A stretch of DNA of 64,000 nucleotides from Terriglobia bacterium (GCA_032252755.1 JAVUPY010000062.1:19326-83325), one strand, 5' to 3'; positions 9,015 to 17,870 are shown, counted from the stretch's first letter. Notes: a model not told the origin generated them from the sequence alone. Program-made: numbers and translations.

Positions 9015-9365
9015 ATGCTCCGACGCGTCAAGACCTACACCGCCCAGACCGGCCTCGTCTACGAGTACTACTTTGTAGGCCAGCGTCAGGCAATCGGTGA
9101 GGTTCCGGCCACCGAGTACATCTTTGACATCATCAGCGACCGCCGGGCCCGATACTCCGTCAGCGTCTTCATCCACAAGGACGGCCTCGATTCCTGGGCC
9201 GCGAGTCATGCTCGCCGCCTCAGCGATTCCGAGCAGTACGCCCTCGCTAAGTTACGGCTACAGCAGGGCTTCGACGAAACAGGCGACATGCTCGCCGAGG
9301 GGCGTAGCCTGAACGTCGGTCCCGGCAATATCGAAGAACTCCTCGCCCCACTGGACCTTTCCTGA
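9015..9365 (+). CDS. Conserved hypothetical protein, 116 residues
   Basis: This is a soluble protein without signal peptide or membrane segment. It begins LRRVKTYTAQTGLVYEYYFVG and is rich in charged residues. The codon use matches its neighbours and the frame is intact, so it is likely a real gene. It sits between htrA and the haem operon on the same strand, separated by repeats on one side and a CRP/FNR-type promoter on the other. I do not recognise a named domain. Confidence 0.7.
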   Translation: MLRRVKTYTAQTGLVYEYYFVGQRQAIGEVPATEYIFDIISDRRARYSVSVFIHKDGLDSWAASHARRLSDSEQYALAKLRLQQGFDETGDMLAEGRSLNVGPGNIEELLAPLDLS

Positions 9366-9382
9366 ACCCAGACGTTCTGAGT

Positions 9383-9402
9383 TTTGTGATGTCAGTCACA
9401 AA
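9383..9402. promoter_or_regulatory. CRP/FNR-family binding site before the haem operon
   Basis: TTTGTGA-TGTCAG-TCACAAA is a perfect inverted repeat with the classic TGTGA-N6-TCACA layout. Its centre (9392.5) lies about 62 bases before the start predicted from the -10 box at 9443-9448, which is the class I activator position. A second, tighter inverted repeat (TGTGATTCACA) lies at 9407-9417. Confidence 0.65.
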
Positions 9403-9442
9403 TACCTGTGATTCACATACTTAGCTCCGATACAAGCGGCTT

Positions 9443-9448
9443 TATAAT
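9443..9448 (+). promoter_or_regulatory. -10 box (TATAAT) of the haem operon promoter
   Basis: A consensus TATAAT sits 58 bases before the hemX start. No good -35 box is seen at 17 bases, which fits an activator-dependent promoter using the site at 9383-9402. Confidence 0.55.
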
Positions 9449-9505
9449 CAATAGGTCTGGTGGGGAACTCTGGGCAACCGCTGGGTCCTGCGCCGGAAAC
9501 CAGTT

Positions 9506-10318
9506 ATGCCTTTGCTTTGGCTCAGGGTCGCCATTTTCCTATACGCCGTCGGGCTTATCCACGCGTTGCTCCTCCTTCTCAAAAAAGAGTGGCTTGCGCA
9601 CGTTGCCGTTCCCGCCGTCGGCTTGGGGATGGTTTTCCATTTCGTCTCGCTCACCGAACTGGCTCTGACGGAAAACTACCTCTTCCTGCTGACCATCCGT
9701 CACGCCGAATCCGCCATGGCGCTGCTCATCGGTTGCGTGTTCATGTACCTGTTCGTGCGCTATCGCACAGTGTCGCCGGGAATCTTCATGTTCCCGCTGA
9801 TGTTCCTGCTGACATTCGCCTCGGAGATGGCGCAGCGGCCACCGGCCACGAATTCACCGCTCATTCATAGCTGGCTCATTCCGGTTCACGTTTCGCTATT
9901 GCTCATTGGCTACGCAGCGTTATTCCTCAGCTTTGTCGCTAGCCTTCTTTATCTTGTTCAGTCGCGTAACCTGAAACGAAAATCGCCGGCTAATCAGTTC
10001 AGCCGCCTGCCCGCACTCGAAGTCATCGACCAGATCGGCTACAAATCGTTGATTTGCGGTTTTCCATTCATGACCTTTGGCCTGGTAGCTGGTTCCATCG
10101 TCGCGCAGGCCAAGATAGGCCCCGATTATTTTCTCGACCCCAAGGTTCTGCTCTCTTTCCTGATGTGGGGCGTTTACATGGTGCTGCTCTACACCCGGTG
10201 GAGTTCCGGTTGGCGCGGACGCCGCGCCGCTTATCTCGCGACCTTTGCATTTGCCGCCGCCGTTTGCGCGTGGGTGGCCAATTCCATCAGCACCGTGCAC
10301 AGGTTCATCGCCCCATGA
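9506..10318 (+). CDS. hemX: HemX/CcsA-like cytochrome c assembly membrane protein
   Basis: This 270-residue integral membrane protein has about eight hydrophobic segments and the CcsA/HemX layout, including conserved histidines in RHAESAMALL (about residue 70), HSWLIPVHVSLLLIGYAAL (about 118-136) and near the C-terminus (STVHRF). CcsA-type proteins carry haem for cytochrome c synthesis; HemX in haem operons affects HemA levels. The gene overlaps hemA by four bases (ATGA), so it is the first gene of a hemXACD operon. HemX is favoured over CcsA by context. Confidence 0.85.
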   Translation: MPLLWLRVAIFLYAVGLIHALLLLLKKEWLAHVAVPAVGLGMVFHFVSLTELALTENYLFLLTIRHAESAMALLIGCVFMYLFVRYRTVSPGIFMFPLMFLLTFASEMAQRPPATNSPLIHSWLIPVHVSLLLIGYAALFLSFVASLLYLVQSRNLKRKSPANQFSRLPALEVIDQIGYKSLICGFPFMTFGLVAGSIVAQAKIGPDYFLDPKVLLSFLMWGVYMVLLYTRWSSGWRGRRAAYLATFAFAAAVCAWVANSISTVHRFIAP

Positions 10319-11652
10319 ACTTCTTCGTCATCGGCGTGAATCACAAGACGGCTCCGGTTGAAGTCCGCGAGCGCTTCGCCATTCCTGAGGCGCAGCTGCC
10401 CGACGCTCTCCGCCAACTGACTGAGGTTCCCGGTATCGAAGAAGGCATGATCGTTTCCACCTGCAACCGCGTCGAAATCATCGCGCGCACAATGAATGGA
10501 AACTGCGATCTTCGCGGTTTTGTGAATAAGTACTACGGCTTCGAGCCCGGCCAGTACGATCGCTACGTTTTCGAGCATCGCGGCAAAGACGCCATCCGTC
10601 ACCTGTTCCGCGTCGCCTCAAGCCTCGACTCCATGGTCGTCGGCGAACCGCAGATCCTCGGCCAGGTTAAAGAAGCCTACGCCGTCGCCCGCGCCGTAGG
10701 CGCTGTGCAATCGCATCTCGATGCGTTGCTCACCCGATCCTTTGCCGTCGCTAAGAAAGTTCGCAGCGAGACCGCCGTCGCATCCTCGTCCGTCTCCGTG
10801 GCTTCGGTTGCCGTCGAACTCGCCCAGAAGATTTTCGGCGAACTCAACGGCAAAGCCATCTGCCTCGTCGGCGCCGGCAAGATGTGCGAACTCGCCGCCC
10901 GCCACCTGATCGCCCACGGAGCAGGGAAGATCTACGTAGCGAATCGCACCTTCGAGCGCGCCGTCGCCCTCGCGCGTAAGTTCAACGGCGACGCGGTCTC
11001 CTTCGACAAGCTCTACGAGACCGTCGAAAAAGCCGACATCATCATCAGTTCCACCGGCGCGCCCCACGCGATTTTCCGCAAAGAGCATGGCGAGCACTTC
11101 CTCAAGGTTCGCAAGAACCGGCCCATGTTCTTCATCGACATCGCCGTACCCCGCGACATCGATCCCAAGATCAACGACCTCGACGGAATCTTCGTCTATG
11201 ACATAGATGACCTGCAACAGGTCGTCTCCTCCCACCTTGGCGACCGTAAGCGTGAAGCCGATCGAGCCGAAGCCCTCGTTGCCGACGAGGTAGAACGGTT
11301 CGAATCACGTCTCCAGACCCTGAACGTGGTTCCGACCATCGTGTCCTTGCAGGAGCATCTCGAGACCGTGCGCCAGGCCGAAATCGACCGTCTCCGCGGG
11401 CGCCTCGGTGAACTCACCCCCGAGCAGGAGATGGCAGTCGAGGCGCTCACCAAGGGGATTATTAACAAGATCATGCACACGCCCATTACTACGTTGAAGA
11501 GTGCAGCGCGTGATCACGAAGCCACGACCGTTGTCGAACTCATCCGCAAGCTCTTCAACCTGAGGACGGCGCCCGATGGACGGTCCGAACAGGCCATGGG
11601 CGCAGCGGCAGGAACAAGTGACGAAGAAAGCGATAACACCTCCGAGGGATAG
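10315..11652 (+). CDS. hemA: Glutamyl-tRNA reductase HemA
   Basis: HemA reduces glutamyl-tRNA(Glu) to glutamate-1-semialdehyde, the first committed step of C5 haem synthesis. The 445-residue protein has GVNHKTAPVEVRERF at the N-terminus, the catalytic cysteine in STCNRVE (about residue 48), the EPQILGQVK substrate-binding segment, a Rossmann NADPH domain (VGAGKM) and a C-terminal dimerisation helix. It starts at the ATG at 10315, which overlaps the hemX stop; the longer open frame upstream overlaps hemX and is not used. hemC follows after nine bases. Confidence 0.97.
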   Translation: MNFFVIGVNHKTAPVEVRERFAIPEAQLPDALRQLTEVPGIEEGMIVSTCNRVEIIARTMNGNCDLRGFVNKYYGFEPGQYDRYVFEHRGKDAIRHLFRVASSLDSMVVGEPQILGQVKEAYAVARAVGAVQSHLDALLTRSFAVAKKVRSETAVASSSVSVASVAVELAQKIFGELNGKAICLVGAGKMCELAARHLIAHGAGKIYVANRTFERAVALARKFNGDAVSFDKLYETVEKADIIISSTGAPHAIFRKEHGEHFLKVRKNRPMFFIDIAVPRDIDPKINDLDGIFVYDIDDLQQVVSSHLGDRKREADRAEALVADEVERFESRLQTLNVVPTIVSLQEHLETVRQAEIDRLRGRLGELTPEQEMAVEALTKGIINKIMHTPITTLKSAARDHEATTVVELIRKLFNLRTAPDGRSEQAMGAAAGTSDEESDNTSEG

Positions 11653-11661
11653 GACGTATAC

Positions 11662-12597
11662 ATGGCCCGGTTAAGAATCGGTTCACGCGGATCACAACTC
11701 GCACTCTGGCAGGCCAATCACATTTCGGCACTGTTGCGCGAGAAGGGCCATGAGGTCGAACTCGAGATCATTAAGACGACAGGCGACAAGATCACCGATG
11801 TCGCGCTGGCCAAGGTAGGCACAAAAGGCATGTTCACAAAGGAGATCGAAGAAGCTCTCGCTGCCGGGCGCGTCGACCTCGCCGTGCACAGCCTCAAGGA
11901 CCTGCCCACCGATCTGCCCTCCGGATTCGAAATCGCCGCTATCACCACGCGCCAGAACCCGCGTGATGTCTTTCTCTCGGTTAAGTACGACAGCATCGAC
12001 GCCCTCCCGAACGGCGCCAAGGTCGGTACCAGCAGCCTTCGCCGTCAGGCGCAACTAAAAGCGATCCGGCCCGATCTGTTCATCTTCCCCCTGCGCGGCA
12101 ACGTCGATACGCGCATGCGCAAGCTCGAAGAAGGGCAGTACGACGCCATCATTCTTGCCGCCGCCGGTCTCTTCCGCCTCGGCAAAACGCAGTTGGTAAA
12201 GCAGTTAATTGAAGAAGACACGATGTGTCCCGCCGCCGGCCAGGGCGCCCTCGGCATTGAAATCCGCCAGGATGACACCCGTATGCGGGAGTTGCTCGCG
12301 TTCCTCGACGACGAAGACGCGCGTGCAACGACAGTTTGTGAACGAGCACTACTCAATAAGCTGGGCGGTGGTTGCCAGGTGCCCATCGGCGCTTTTGCCG
12401 AAAAGGACGGAAGCGTCCTGCGCCTGACCGCCATCTGCGCACGCCCGGATGGTACGGAAGTTATTCGCGAGGTTCAGACCGGCAACGATCCGGTCGAATT
12501 GGGCGAACGCGTCGGCGAGACAATTTTGCGCCGCGGCGGCGACCAGATCCTTCGCGAAGTTTATGGCACGGCTGCGGTTGTGCCGAGCGAACCATAG
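11662..12597 (+). CDS. hemC: Hydroxymethylbilane synthase (porphobilinogen deaminase) HemC
   Basis: This enzyme joins four porphobilinogens into hydroxymethylbilane. The 311-residue protein begins [16 protein letters not shown], has HSLKDLPT in the active site, the Arg-rich TSSLRRQAQ segment and the dipyrromethane-cofactor cysteine in [12 protein letters not shown] (about residue 238). It is the third gene of the hem operon, nine bases after hemA and ten before hemD. Confidence 0.97.
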   Translation: MARLRIGSRGSQLALWQANHISALLREKGHEVELEIIKTTGDKITDVALAKVGTKGMFTKEIEEALAAGRVDLAVHSLKDLPTDLPSGFEIAAITTRQNPRDVFLSVKYDSIDALPNGAKVGTSSLRRQAQLKAIRPDLFIFPLRGNVDTRMRKLEEGQYDAIILAAAGLFRLGKTQLVKQLIEEDTMCPAAGQGALGIEIRQDDTRMRELLAFLDDEDARATTVCERALLNKLGGGCQVPIGAFAEKDGSVLRLTAICARPDGTEVIREVQTGNDPVELGERVGETILRRGGDQILREVYGTAAVVPSEP

Positions 12598-12606
12598 GAT
12601 TGTGAT

Positions 12607-13479
12607 ATGAGCAGTATGGTTTCCACTTTGACAAAGGCGAAATCCCCACTCCCTCACAGCAAACGGGGCAACGGCCAACTGCCACTTGATGGCTTTCGTG
12701 TACTTGTCTCCCGCGCCCGTCAACAGGCCGGATGCCTTTCAGAACTTCTCCGGGCTGAAGGCGCCGACGTCCTCGAGATTCCGTTCATCGAAATCCGCCC
12801 GCCGCGCTCCTACAAGTGCATGGACGACGCGCTGCGCCTCATCAGCGAATACGAGTGGCTGATCCTGACCAGCGTCAACGGCGTCAACGCCTTGTTTGAG
12901 CGCATGGAAAAGCTCGGCATTCCCAAGCGCCGCCTCATACCGCTGAACATCGTCGCTATCGGCCCTGCGACCCGCGCCGCCATCGAAAAGCACGGATTGC
13001 CGGTGGCGCTCATGCCGAAGGAGTATGTCGCCGAAGCCGTCGTGCAGGCCCTCGATGGCAAGGTCCGGGGAAAGCGTGTGCTCCTCTGCCGCGCCAAGAT
13101 CGCCCGCGACGTCATTCCTCGCGAACTCCGTCTGCTCGGCGCTTTCGTCGACGTCGTCGAAGCCTACGAAACCGTGATCCCGGCGGCCTCGCGCATCAAA
13201 CTGCGCCGCGTTCTTCGCGACCAACTGCAGCGGCCGCACGCGATCACCTTCACCAGTTCCTCTACCGTGAAGAACTACGTGAGCCTGCTCGGAATTCGCA
13301 GCGGCAAGTCGAAACTCGTTCAGGGAGTCTGGAACGCATCGATAGGTCCCGTAACGTCGGAGACATTGCGCGAGTACGAACTCAACGTCGACGTTCAGGC
13401 CACCGAGTACACAATCCCCGGCCTGATCAAGGCGCTGTCCGAGTACGCCGCCAAGAACCGACCGGGAAAGCCCTCGTAG
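12607..13479 (+). CDS. hemD: Uroporphyrinogen-III synthase HemD
   Basis: HemD cyclises hydroxymethylbilane to uroporphyrinogen III. The 290-residue protein has the two-lobed HemD fold: FRVLVSRARQQAG at the start of lobe 1, NGVNALFERM, AIGPATRAAIEKHG in the hinge, and TFTSSSTVKNYV in lobe 2. Sequence is typically poorly conserved in this family, but the position after hemC supports the call. The first 25 or so residues form a non-conserved extension, so an internal start is possible. Confidence 0.93.
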   Translation: MSSMVSTLTKAKSPLPHSKRGNGQLPLDGFRVLVSRARQQAGCLSELLRAEGADVLEIPFIEIRPPRSYKCMDDALRLISEYEWLILTSVNGVNALFERMEKLGIPKRRLIPLNIVAIGPATRAAIEKHGLPVALMPKEYVAEAVVQALDGKVRGKRVLLCRAKIARDVIPRELRLLGAFVDVVEAYETVIPAASRIKLRRVLRDQLQRPHAITFTSSSTVKNYVSLLGIRSGKSKLVQGVWNASIGPVTSETLREYELNVDVQATEYTIPGLIKALSEYAAKNRPGKPS

Positions 13480-13502
13480 CGAAGTTCCCAAAACGTCCTT
13501 GA

Positions 13503-13532
13503 CCCACATCTGCCTCTTTCAGCAGATGTGGG
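13503..13532 (+). terminator. CCCACATCTGC hairpin after the hem operon
   Basis: CCCACATCTGC and GCAGATGTGGG form a perfect 11-base-pair hairpin 23 bases after hemD. It belongs to the dispersed family at 8891 and 28302, but no U-tract follows, so termination would be weaker. Confidence 0.65.
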
Positions 13533-13588
13533 CATTCCGCACTCATGACAACCCGCGCACCTCATCTTGATACACTCTGACTTTCACT

Positions 13589-14638
13589 ATGTATCGTACT
13601 GACGATCTTCGCATCAAGTGGACCAAGGTCCTGCTCCCTCCGGCGTTTCTCGAAGAGGAACTGCCGACCACCGAGAAGGCTTCCGCCGCTGTCCATCAAT
13701 TCCGCAGCGAAATCGTCGACATCCTCGACGGCCGCGATCGCCGTCTCCTCGTCGTAGTCGGTCCATGCTCGATTCATGACACAAAGGCCGCGCTCGATTA
13801 CGCGCAGCGCCTGAGATCCGCCGAAAGGGAACTGTCGAAAGAGTTGCGCCTCGTCATGCGCGTCTACTTTGAGAAGCCGCGCACGACCATCGGCTGGAAG
13901 GGCCTCATCAATGACCCGCATCTCGACGAGACGTTCAACATCAATGACGGCCTGCGCATCGCGCGTCGCCTGCTCGTCGATCTCGCCGAACTCGGCGTAC
14001 CCGCCGGAACCGAATTCCTCGACATGGTGACGCCGCAGTATCTTGCCGGACTCGTCAGTTGGGGCGCCATCGGCGCGCGTACTACCGAGAGCCAGGTACA
14101 CCGCGAACTCGTCTCCGGCCTTTCCTGTCCCGTCGGCTTCAAGAACGGAACCTCTGGCAACGTCCAGATCGCCGTCGAAGCCGTGCTCTCCGCCGCGCAC
14201 CAGCACAGCTTCCTCGGACACACCAAGTACGGCCAGTCCGCCATCTTCAATACGACGGGAAATCCCAACTGCCACGTCATCCTTCGCGGCGGCCGCACCA
14301 CCGTGAATTACGACGCCGAATCCGTCGCACAGGCCAGCGCGCTTCTCGAGAAATCCAAACTCCCGGCGCGCCTCATGATCGACTGCAGCCACGCCAACAG
14401 CAACAAGGACTACCGCAAGCAAGCCTTGGTCTGTCGCGACGTCGCCGCGCAAATCACAAAAGGGAACCGCAACATCATCGGCGTAATGCTCGAAAGCAAC
14501 CTCGTCGCCGGCGCCCAAAACCTCACCCCGGGGCAGCCGCTCACTTATGGCCAAAGCATCACCGACGCCTGCCTTGGGTGGGACGAGACGCTGCCACTGC
14601 TGAAGGAGTTGGCGACAGCGGTTAAGGATGGACGGTAG
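13589..14638 (+). CDS. aroF: 3-deoxy-7-phosphoheptulonate (DAHP) synthase, type I
   Basis: It condenses phosphoenolpyruvate and erythrose-4-phosphate, the first shikimate-pathway step. The 349-residue protein matches the AroF/G/H class: metal-ligand cysteine in VVGPCSIHD (about residue 59), MRVYFEKPRTTIGWKG, the KNGTSGN phosphate-binding loop and DCSHANSNKD. Full length for the class. Which of the three feedback types it is cannot be read from the sequence, so the symbol is a class label. It is transcribed alone, directly before a long repeat-rich spacer. Confidence 0.95.
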   Translation: MYRTDDLRIKWTKVLLPPAFLEEELPTTEKASAAVHQFRSEIVDILDGRDRRLLVVVGPCSIHDTKAALDYAQRLRSAERELSKELRLVMRVYFEKPRTTIGWKGLINDPHLDETFNINDGLRIARRLLVDLAELGVPAGTEFLDMVTPQYLAGLVSWGAIGARTTESQVHRELVSGLSCPVGFKNGTSGNVQIAVEAVLSAAHQHSFLGHTKYGQSAIFNTTGNPNCHVILRGGRTTVNYDAESVAQASALLEKSKLPARLMIDCSHANSNKDYRKQALVCRDVAAQITKGNRNIIGVMLESNLVAGAQNLTPGQPLTYGQSITDACLGWDETLPLLKELATAVKDGR

Positions 14639-14865
14639 ACTTGTTCGCTCTGTGTCGTGCTCCAGAGCTGCCGGCAATTTCGAACTCCGCATTGTTTATT
14701 TGTCGGTAAACCTTAGACGGAGCAGGTACCCCCTCCCCCCTGGCCGAAACTTTAGAATCAATCGCTTAAGTTAGAAATGCTGATTAAATACTTTGAAATC
14801 AGCAGATACAGGGAAGAAATAGATTCCAAAGGACTTAGCCCGCAAAACTGACTGTTCTGGCCCCG

Positions 14866-14907
14866 GATTGACGATTGACGATTTTCACATTGACGATTGA
14901 AAAGCGT
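14866..14907. repeat. TTGACGATT-family repeat copy
   Basis: ATTGACGATTGACGATTTTC followed by ACATTGACGATTGAAAAGC matches an arm of the palindrome at 43207-43295. Confidence 0.65.
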
Positions 14908-14966
14908 CGATTCCGGGTGGAAGGTGCCGGTTGCCGCACCTGGCGAAGTTTACAAAGAGCTAACGC

Positions 14967-15110
14967 AAACGGCGCCCGAAAGAGGGCGCCGCTGGTGGAC
15001 TGATCCATGTTGAGAATGTGGGGTGAGGGGAGTGCGTGTCTGTGATGTCAATGGAAAAAGTTTTGGCTTATTCCCGAATCGGGAAAAAGGCGCAGACTCG
15101 GCCCTGTTCC
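14967..15110 (+). repeat. GGCGCC-hairpin dispersed element, copy A
   Basis: A hairpin (GGCGCCC-gaaaga-GGGCGCC) is followed by a TGGACTG-TCC segment, GTGGGGT, then a degenerate stretch around 15036-15110. The same order with many identical positions is seen at 30366-30510. It is probably an old mobile or recombinational remnant. Confidence 0.5.
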
Positions 15111-15167
15111 CAACAACAATCCGTTGATACTATTCCTGCGAATGTTCCGTACAAGCCGGAGCTTTCC

Positions 15168-15617
15168 ATGACTCCATCCGAATCGTCGGGAACCACAAAG
15201 CCCACGCAACTAATCATCACTACCGCATTGATGGCTTTTGCGGTCATCGCTGCGCTCGTTGGAGCGATTTGGCTTTGGTCAACTCTTCCGCATCCTCTCA
15301 CGGGCTCAGTACTTCTGTTGGGCTGTTCGAGTGTTTTGCTTTGGTTCTATTGGCAGGGATACGGTGCGGCGCGATGGACGGTCTTGGTGCTGAGTGTGCT
15401 TCTCATTATTGACGCACTGAACGTACTCTTCCGACTGCCGCTCCTTGCGCCATTTTCAGCAGAGCCAGACCTAACCTTTGGCAAAGCGAAGTATGTGATC
15501 CAACTGTGCATCTGCACATACGTTGTCGGTTGGCTAGTCACAAGAAACGCAGCTCGTTATTTCAGTGCAGACGCCCGGCGAGAGCGCAATTCGCTGCTTG
15601 TCGCGAGAAGCCGATAG
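15168..15617 (+). CDS. Hypothetical four-helix membrane protein
   Basis: The 149-residue product has four hydrophobic segments (about residues 18-40, 46-62, 68-88 and 107-125) and a basic C-terminal tail. The frame is open back to 15036, but that part lies in a dispersed repeat. The ATG at 15168 has GGAG at 15158-15161 at the right distance, so it is the likelier start. I do not recognise a named family. Confidence 0.6.
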   Translation: MTPSESSGTTKPTQLIITTALMAFAVIAALVGAIWLWSTLPHPLTGSVLLLGCSSVLLWFYWQGYGAARWTVLVLSVLLIIDALNVLFRLPLLAPFSAEPDLTFGKAKYVIQLCICTYVVGWLVTRNAARYFSADARRERNSLLVARSR

Positions 15618-15675
15618 AGATTGTTGTTGATATATCGGCTCACCCTAACCTATCCAGAGTAGCCGGAGTACAGCC

Positions 15676-16158
15676 GTGAGCAAGACCAAATACGTCAGCT
15701 ATCGTGAGCGCGGATTCTACGTCTACGACGTTGCTTTGGGCGTGTTCCTCCAACAATTTTTCGATGCCGCAGAAGCCAGTGAGCACGTGAACACAGAATG
15801 GCTGATGAGTGCCGTTTCGGATTGGCGCGTCTCCGCTTGCATTCAAGATATTGGGATGACTCTTGATGAACGCTGGTCAACGTCGCAGTGCCAGACGATT
15901 GTCGCATTGGCAGAGGAAGCCTGTAGAACGCTAGAACAGAGAGACTCGATTCCTGCCAAAGAAATAGTTCAGTGGCGCATTTTGGACGACGAACATATCT
16001 TTCCTCGTGGTGCGATGGAAGTCTCCACAGCACCAATTATCGAACTGGGACGTGCAATCATTGCGCTGGTCGAAGGCAACTTGCCCATCGCACCTGAGGG
16101 CAAGGCTTGGTTCTACGGCACGGAAAAAGGCCGTCAGATACTGGCATTGCGACCTTAG
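15676..16158 (+). CDS. Hypothetical protein, 160 residues
   Basis: This is a soluble acidic protein beginning at a GTG (SKTKYVSYRERGFYVYDVAL), with no signal peptide or membrane segment. It follows the small membrane protein on the same strand after 58 bases. Slightly lower G+C and less biased codon use than neighbours hint that it may be accessory. I do not recognise a domain. Confidence 0.55.
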   Translation: MSKTKYVSYRERGFYVYDVALGVFLQQFFDAAEASEHVNTEWLMSAVSDWRVSACIQDIGMTLDERWSTSQCQTIVALAEEACRTLEQRDSIPAKEIVQWRILDDEHIFPRGAMEVSTAPIIELGRAIIALVEGNLPIAPEGKAWFYGTEKGRQILALRP

Positions 16159-16192
16159 TTGTCGAGAAATCGTCATCGCATAATCTATCTGT

Positions 16193-16275
16193 GTCTGTCG
16201 TCGCGCAAGGCACGACTTGAGAATGTCAATTGGATCGCTACCCCGGACTCACGTCCGTGGCTACTTTCTCGGCTC
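16193..16275. repeat. GTCGTCGCGC dispersed repeat, copy 1
   Basis: This stretch aligns without gaps to 34075-34157: TGTCGTCGCGC, GGC-CGACTT, ACTCACGT and GGCTACTTTC-CGG are shared. Both copies lie in spacers just before a gene. Confidence 0.5.
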
Positions 16276-16297
16276 GTTGGTGCCGTAAAATCCACCT

Positions 16298-16891
16298 GTG
16301 TTCTTCCTGTCCGCACCACCGCGTGCTGTCGTTCGAGATTTCATCGAGCAGCAGAGTCAATCTGAATTTTCCTACTCGGAGGTGGGCACGACGGCTGGCG
16401 CGATGCCGAAGGGATACAACCTGGATCACCATCGCATCCAGCTTGGCTCCGGCGCGGCGTCGTGGAATGACGCGCTGAACGCGTTCCGCAGATGGCAGGT
16501 GTTCGATATTCCATGGGTTCGGCTGTATTGGCCCAATTTGCGCATGCATGTCGGCGTCACGGTTGCGCTGCAGGTCCGGCACTACGGTTTCTACTCCTTA
16601 AATGCGTGCCGGATCGTGTACGTGATCGATGAAGTGGAGCCTCTTCGGCGCTTCGGCTTCGCGTATGGAACCTTGCTCGATCATGCCGAGAGCGGCGAAG
16701 AGCGGTTCGTGGTGGAGTGGAACCGCGCTGACGATGGCGTCTGGTACGACATCACGGCTTTTTCACGACCACGACACGCTCTCGCGAAATTGGCGTATCC
16801 CGTGTCACGCTCACTTCAAAAGCGATTCGCAGCGGCATCCGCCGCCGCTATGCAACGAGCCACTTTTCCACGCGCTGAAGCGCGTGGCTAG
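16298..16891 (+). CDS. DUF1990 (UPF0548) family protein
   Basis: This 197-residue protein covers the DUF1990 domain: YNLDHHRIQLGSGAASWNDA near residue 40, a conserved region around VRHYGFYSLNACRIVYVIDE, the FAYGTLLDHAESGEERF segment, and the terminal SRPRHALAKL motif. The family is common in Actinobacteria, plants and Acidobacteriota and has no established function. It starts at GTG 16298. The last 10 or so residues may be encoded by a palindromic repeat (CACGCGCTGAAGCGCGTG) that supplies the stop. Confidence 0.8.
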   Translation: MFFLSAPPRAVVRDFIEQQSQSEFSYSEVGTTAGAMPKGYNLDHHRIQLGSGAASWNDALNAFRRWQVFDIPWVRLYWPNLRMHVGVTVALQVRHYGFYSLNACRIVYVIDEVEPLRRFGFAYGTLLDHAESGEERFVVEWNRADDGVWYDITAFSRPRHALAKLAYPVSRSLQKRFAAASAAAMQRATFPRAEARG

Positions 16892-16918
16892 ACATGGCGT
16901 GCTCGCTCCGCGAGCGAA

Positions 16919-16950
16919 ATCGTCAATCCGACATTCGTCAATCGTCAATT
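16919..16950. repeat. TTGACGATT-family repeat copy
   Basis: ATCGTCAATCCGACATTCGT followed by CAATCGTCAATT. It lies between two convergent genes and touches the 3' end of the cytochrome gene. Confidence 0.6.
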
Positions 16951-17743
16951 ATTCTTTGAAGTGCGGTCTCGGCTGCTTCGTAACATACGCTGCGACATCG
17001 TAAGCCTGGTCGACCGAGAGGTCCGGGGTTCCTTTTGGCATGTTGGCATGCACGAAGGATGCGAACGTTTCCAGCTTCGCCATTCCGGCGCCATCGTTGA
17101 ATGATTGTGGGCCCCACAGCGGCGGAGCCTGCACGGTTCCGGCGCCATCGGCTCCGTGACAGAGCGCGCATCGCACTGCGAAGATACTCTGGCCGTTAGC
17201 GCGATCGGGATCACGCGTCGGCTGCACGCGCTTCACGCCGAGCCACGGAACATCTGAGTAGATGGGAGTGCCGCGCGAGATCCACGCGAAATACGCTTGC
17301 AGCGCCTGCATCTCGCGGCTCGTCACCGGGGCGGCGCGGCCGTTCATGCTGCGCTCGAAGCACTCGTTGGTTCGCGCCACCAGGTCCGTCGCGTAGTTGG
17401 TACGTTTGCGGTACTTGGGATAGGTCGCCGCGACTCCGACCAGCGGTATGCCCTCGTCGACCAGTCCCGCCGCGAAATGGCAACTGCTGCAATTGAGCTT
17501 GTTCCCGGTGTAGGCCGGAGCGTAGGTCGCGGTGTGCATCATGATGTCGTAACCGAGCAGCACGGCGGGACGCAGTTGCGGCGGAGCGTCTTCGGGATTC
17601 GGCGCCTTGAAGCGCGGTGCCTTGGCAGAGACAGCAGGCGGAGCGGGGGCGCGATATTTTTCCATGAACAGATAGACGATCCCGACGTAGAGCAACACCA
17701 CGGCCACGACCATCGAAGCGAGGATGACGCTCAATTTCCGCAT
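16949..17743 (-). CDS. Di-haem cytochrome c, thiosulfate dehydrogenase (TsdA)-like
   Basis: This 264-residue exported or membrane-anchored cytochrome has an N-terminal hydrophobic segment (about residues 5-25) and two haem motifs, CSSCH (about residue 84) and CALCH (about residue 191). Between them NECFERSMNGRAAP and VAATYPKYRKR match the TsdA pattern, which oxidises thiosulfate to tetrathionate. The frame opens at 17827, but the signal-anchor ATG (RKLSVILASM) at 17743 is the probable start. It is the last gene of a three-gene set with a solute-binding protein and a secreted DsrE-like protein, supporting sulfur chemistry. A general di-haem c-type cytochrome is the alternative. Confidence 0.8.
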   Translation of the reverse strand: MRKLSVILASMVVAVVLLYVGIVYLFMEKYRAPAPPAVSAKAPRFKAPNPEDAPPQLRPAVLLGYDIMMHTATYAPAYTGNKLNCSSCHFAAGLVDEGIPLVGVAATYPKYRKRTNYATDLVARTNECFERSMNGRAAPVTSREMQALQAYFAWISRGTPIYSDVPWLGVKRVQPTRDPDRANGQSIFAVRCALCHGADGAGTVQAPPLWGPQSFNDGAGMAKLETFASFVHANMPKGTPDLSVDQAYDVAAYVTKQPRPHFKE

Positions 17744-17760
17744 CGCGATGCTCCCGCAAT

Positions 17761-17870
17761 GTCTCCGAGACAACAGCAGTGTCCCCCAGGGGCTAAAGCC
17801 CGAACTCTCGGGGACCCTCTTCGGCACGGCTGAAGCCGTGACCCTTCAAAACCGATGCTGTCGCCGATGC
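17761..17870. repeat. Repeat with tandem short hairpins
   Basis: GGGGCTAAAGCCC and GCACGGCTGAAGCCGTG hairpins lie between the cytochrome and the solute-binding gene, interrupting an otherwise compact operon. Confidence 0.55.

Larger units (their letters stand above)
14639..15167. other. Gene-free spacer with two dispersed repeats
   Basis: No convincing gene is seen in these 529 bases. They contain a TTGACGATT-family copy at 14866-14907 and a GGCGCC-hairpin repeat element from about 14967. That element resembles the one near 30364 and runs into the pseudo-N-terminus of the next open frame. Confidence 0.6.

Noticed and set aside
10054..10314. N-terminal extension of HemA reading through hemX
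   Set aside because: The ATG at 10315 gives the normal HemA start and overlaps the hemX stop in the usual way.
11290..11310. GGTTCGAATC word like a tRNA T-arm (also near 31243)
   Set aside because: It lies inside coding sequence and no cloverleaf can be built around it.
13562..14692. Minus-strand frame opposite the DAHP synthase gene
   Set aside because: It is a shadow; the plus-strand frame has all DAHP synthase motifs.
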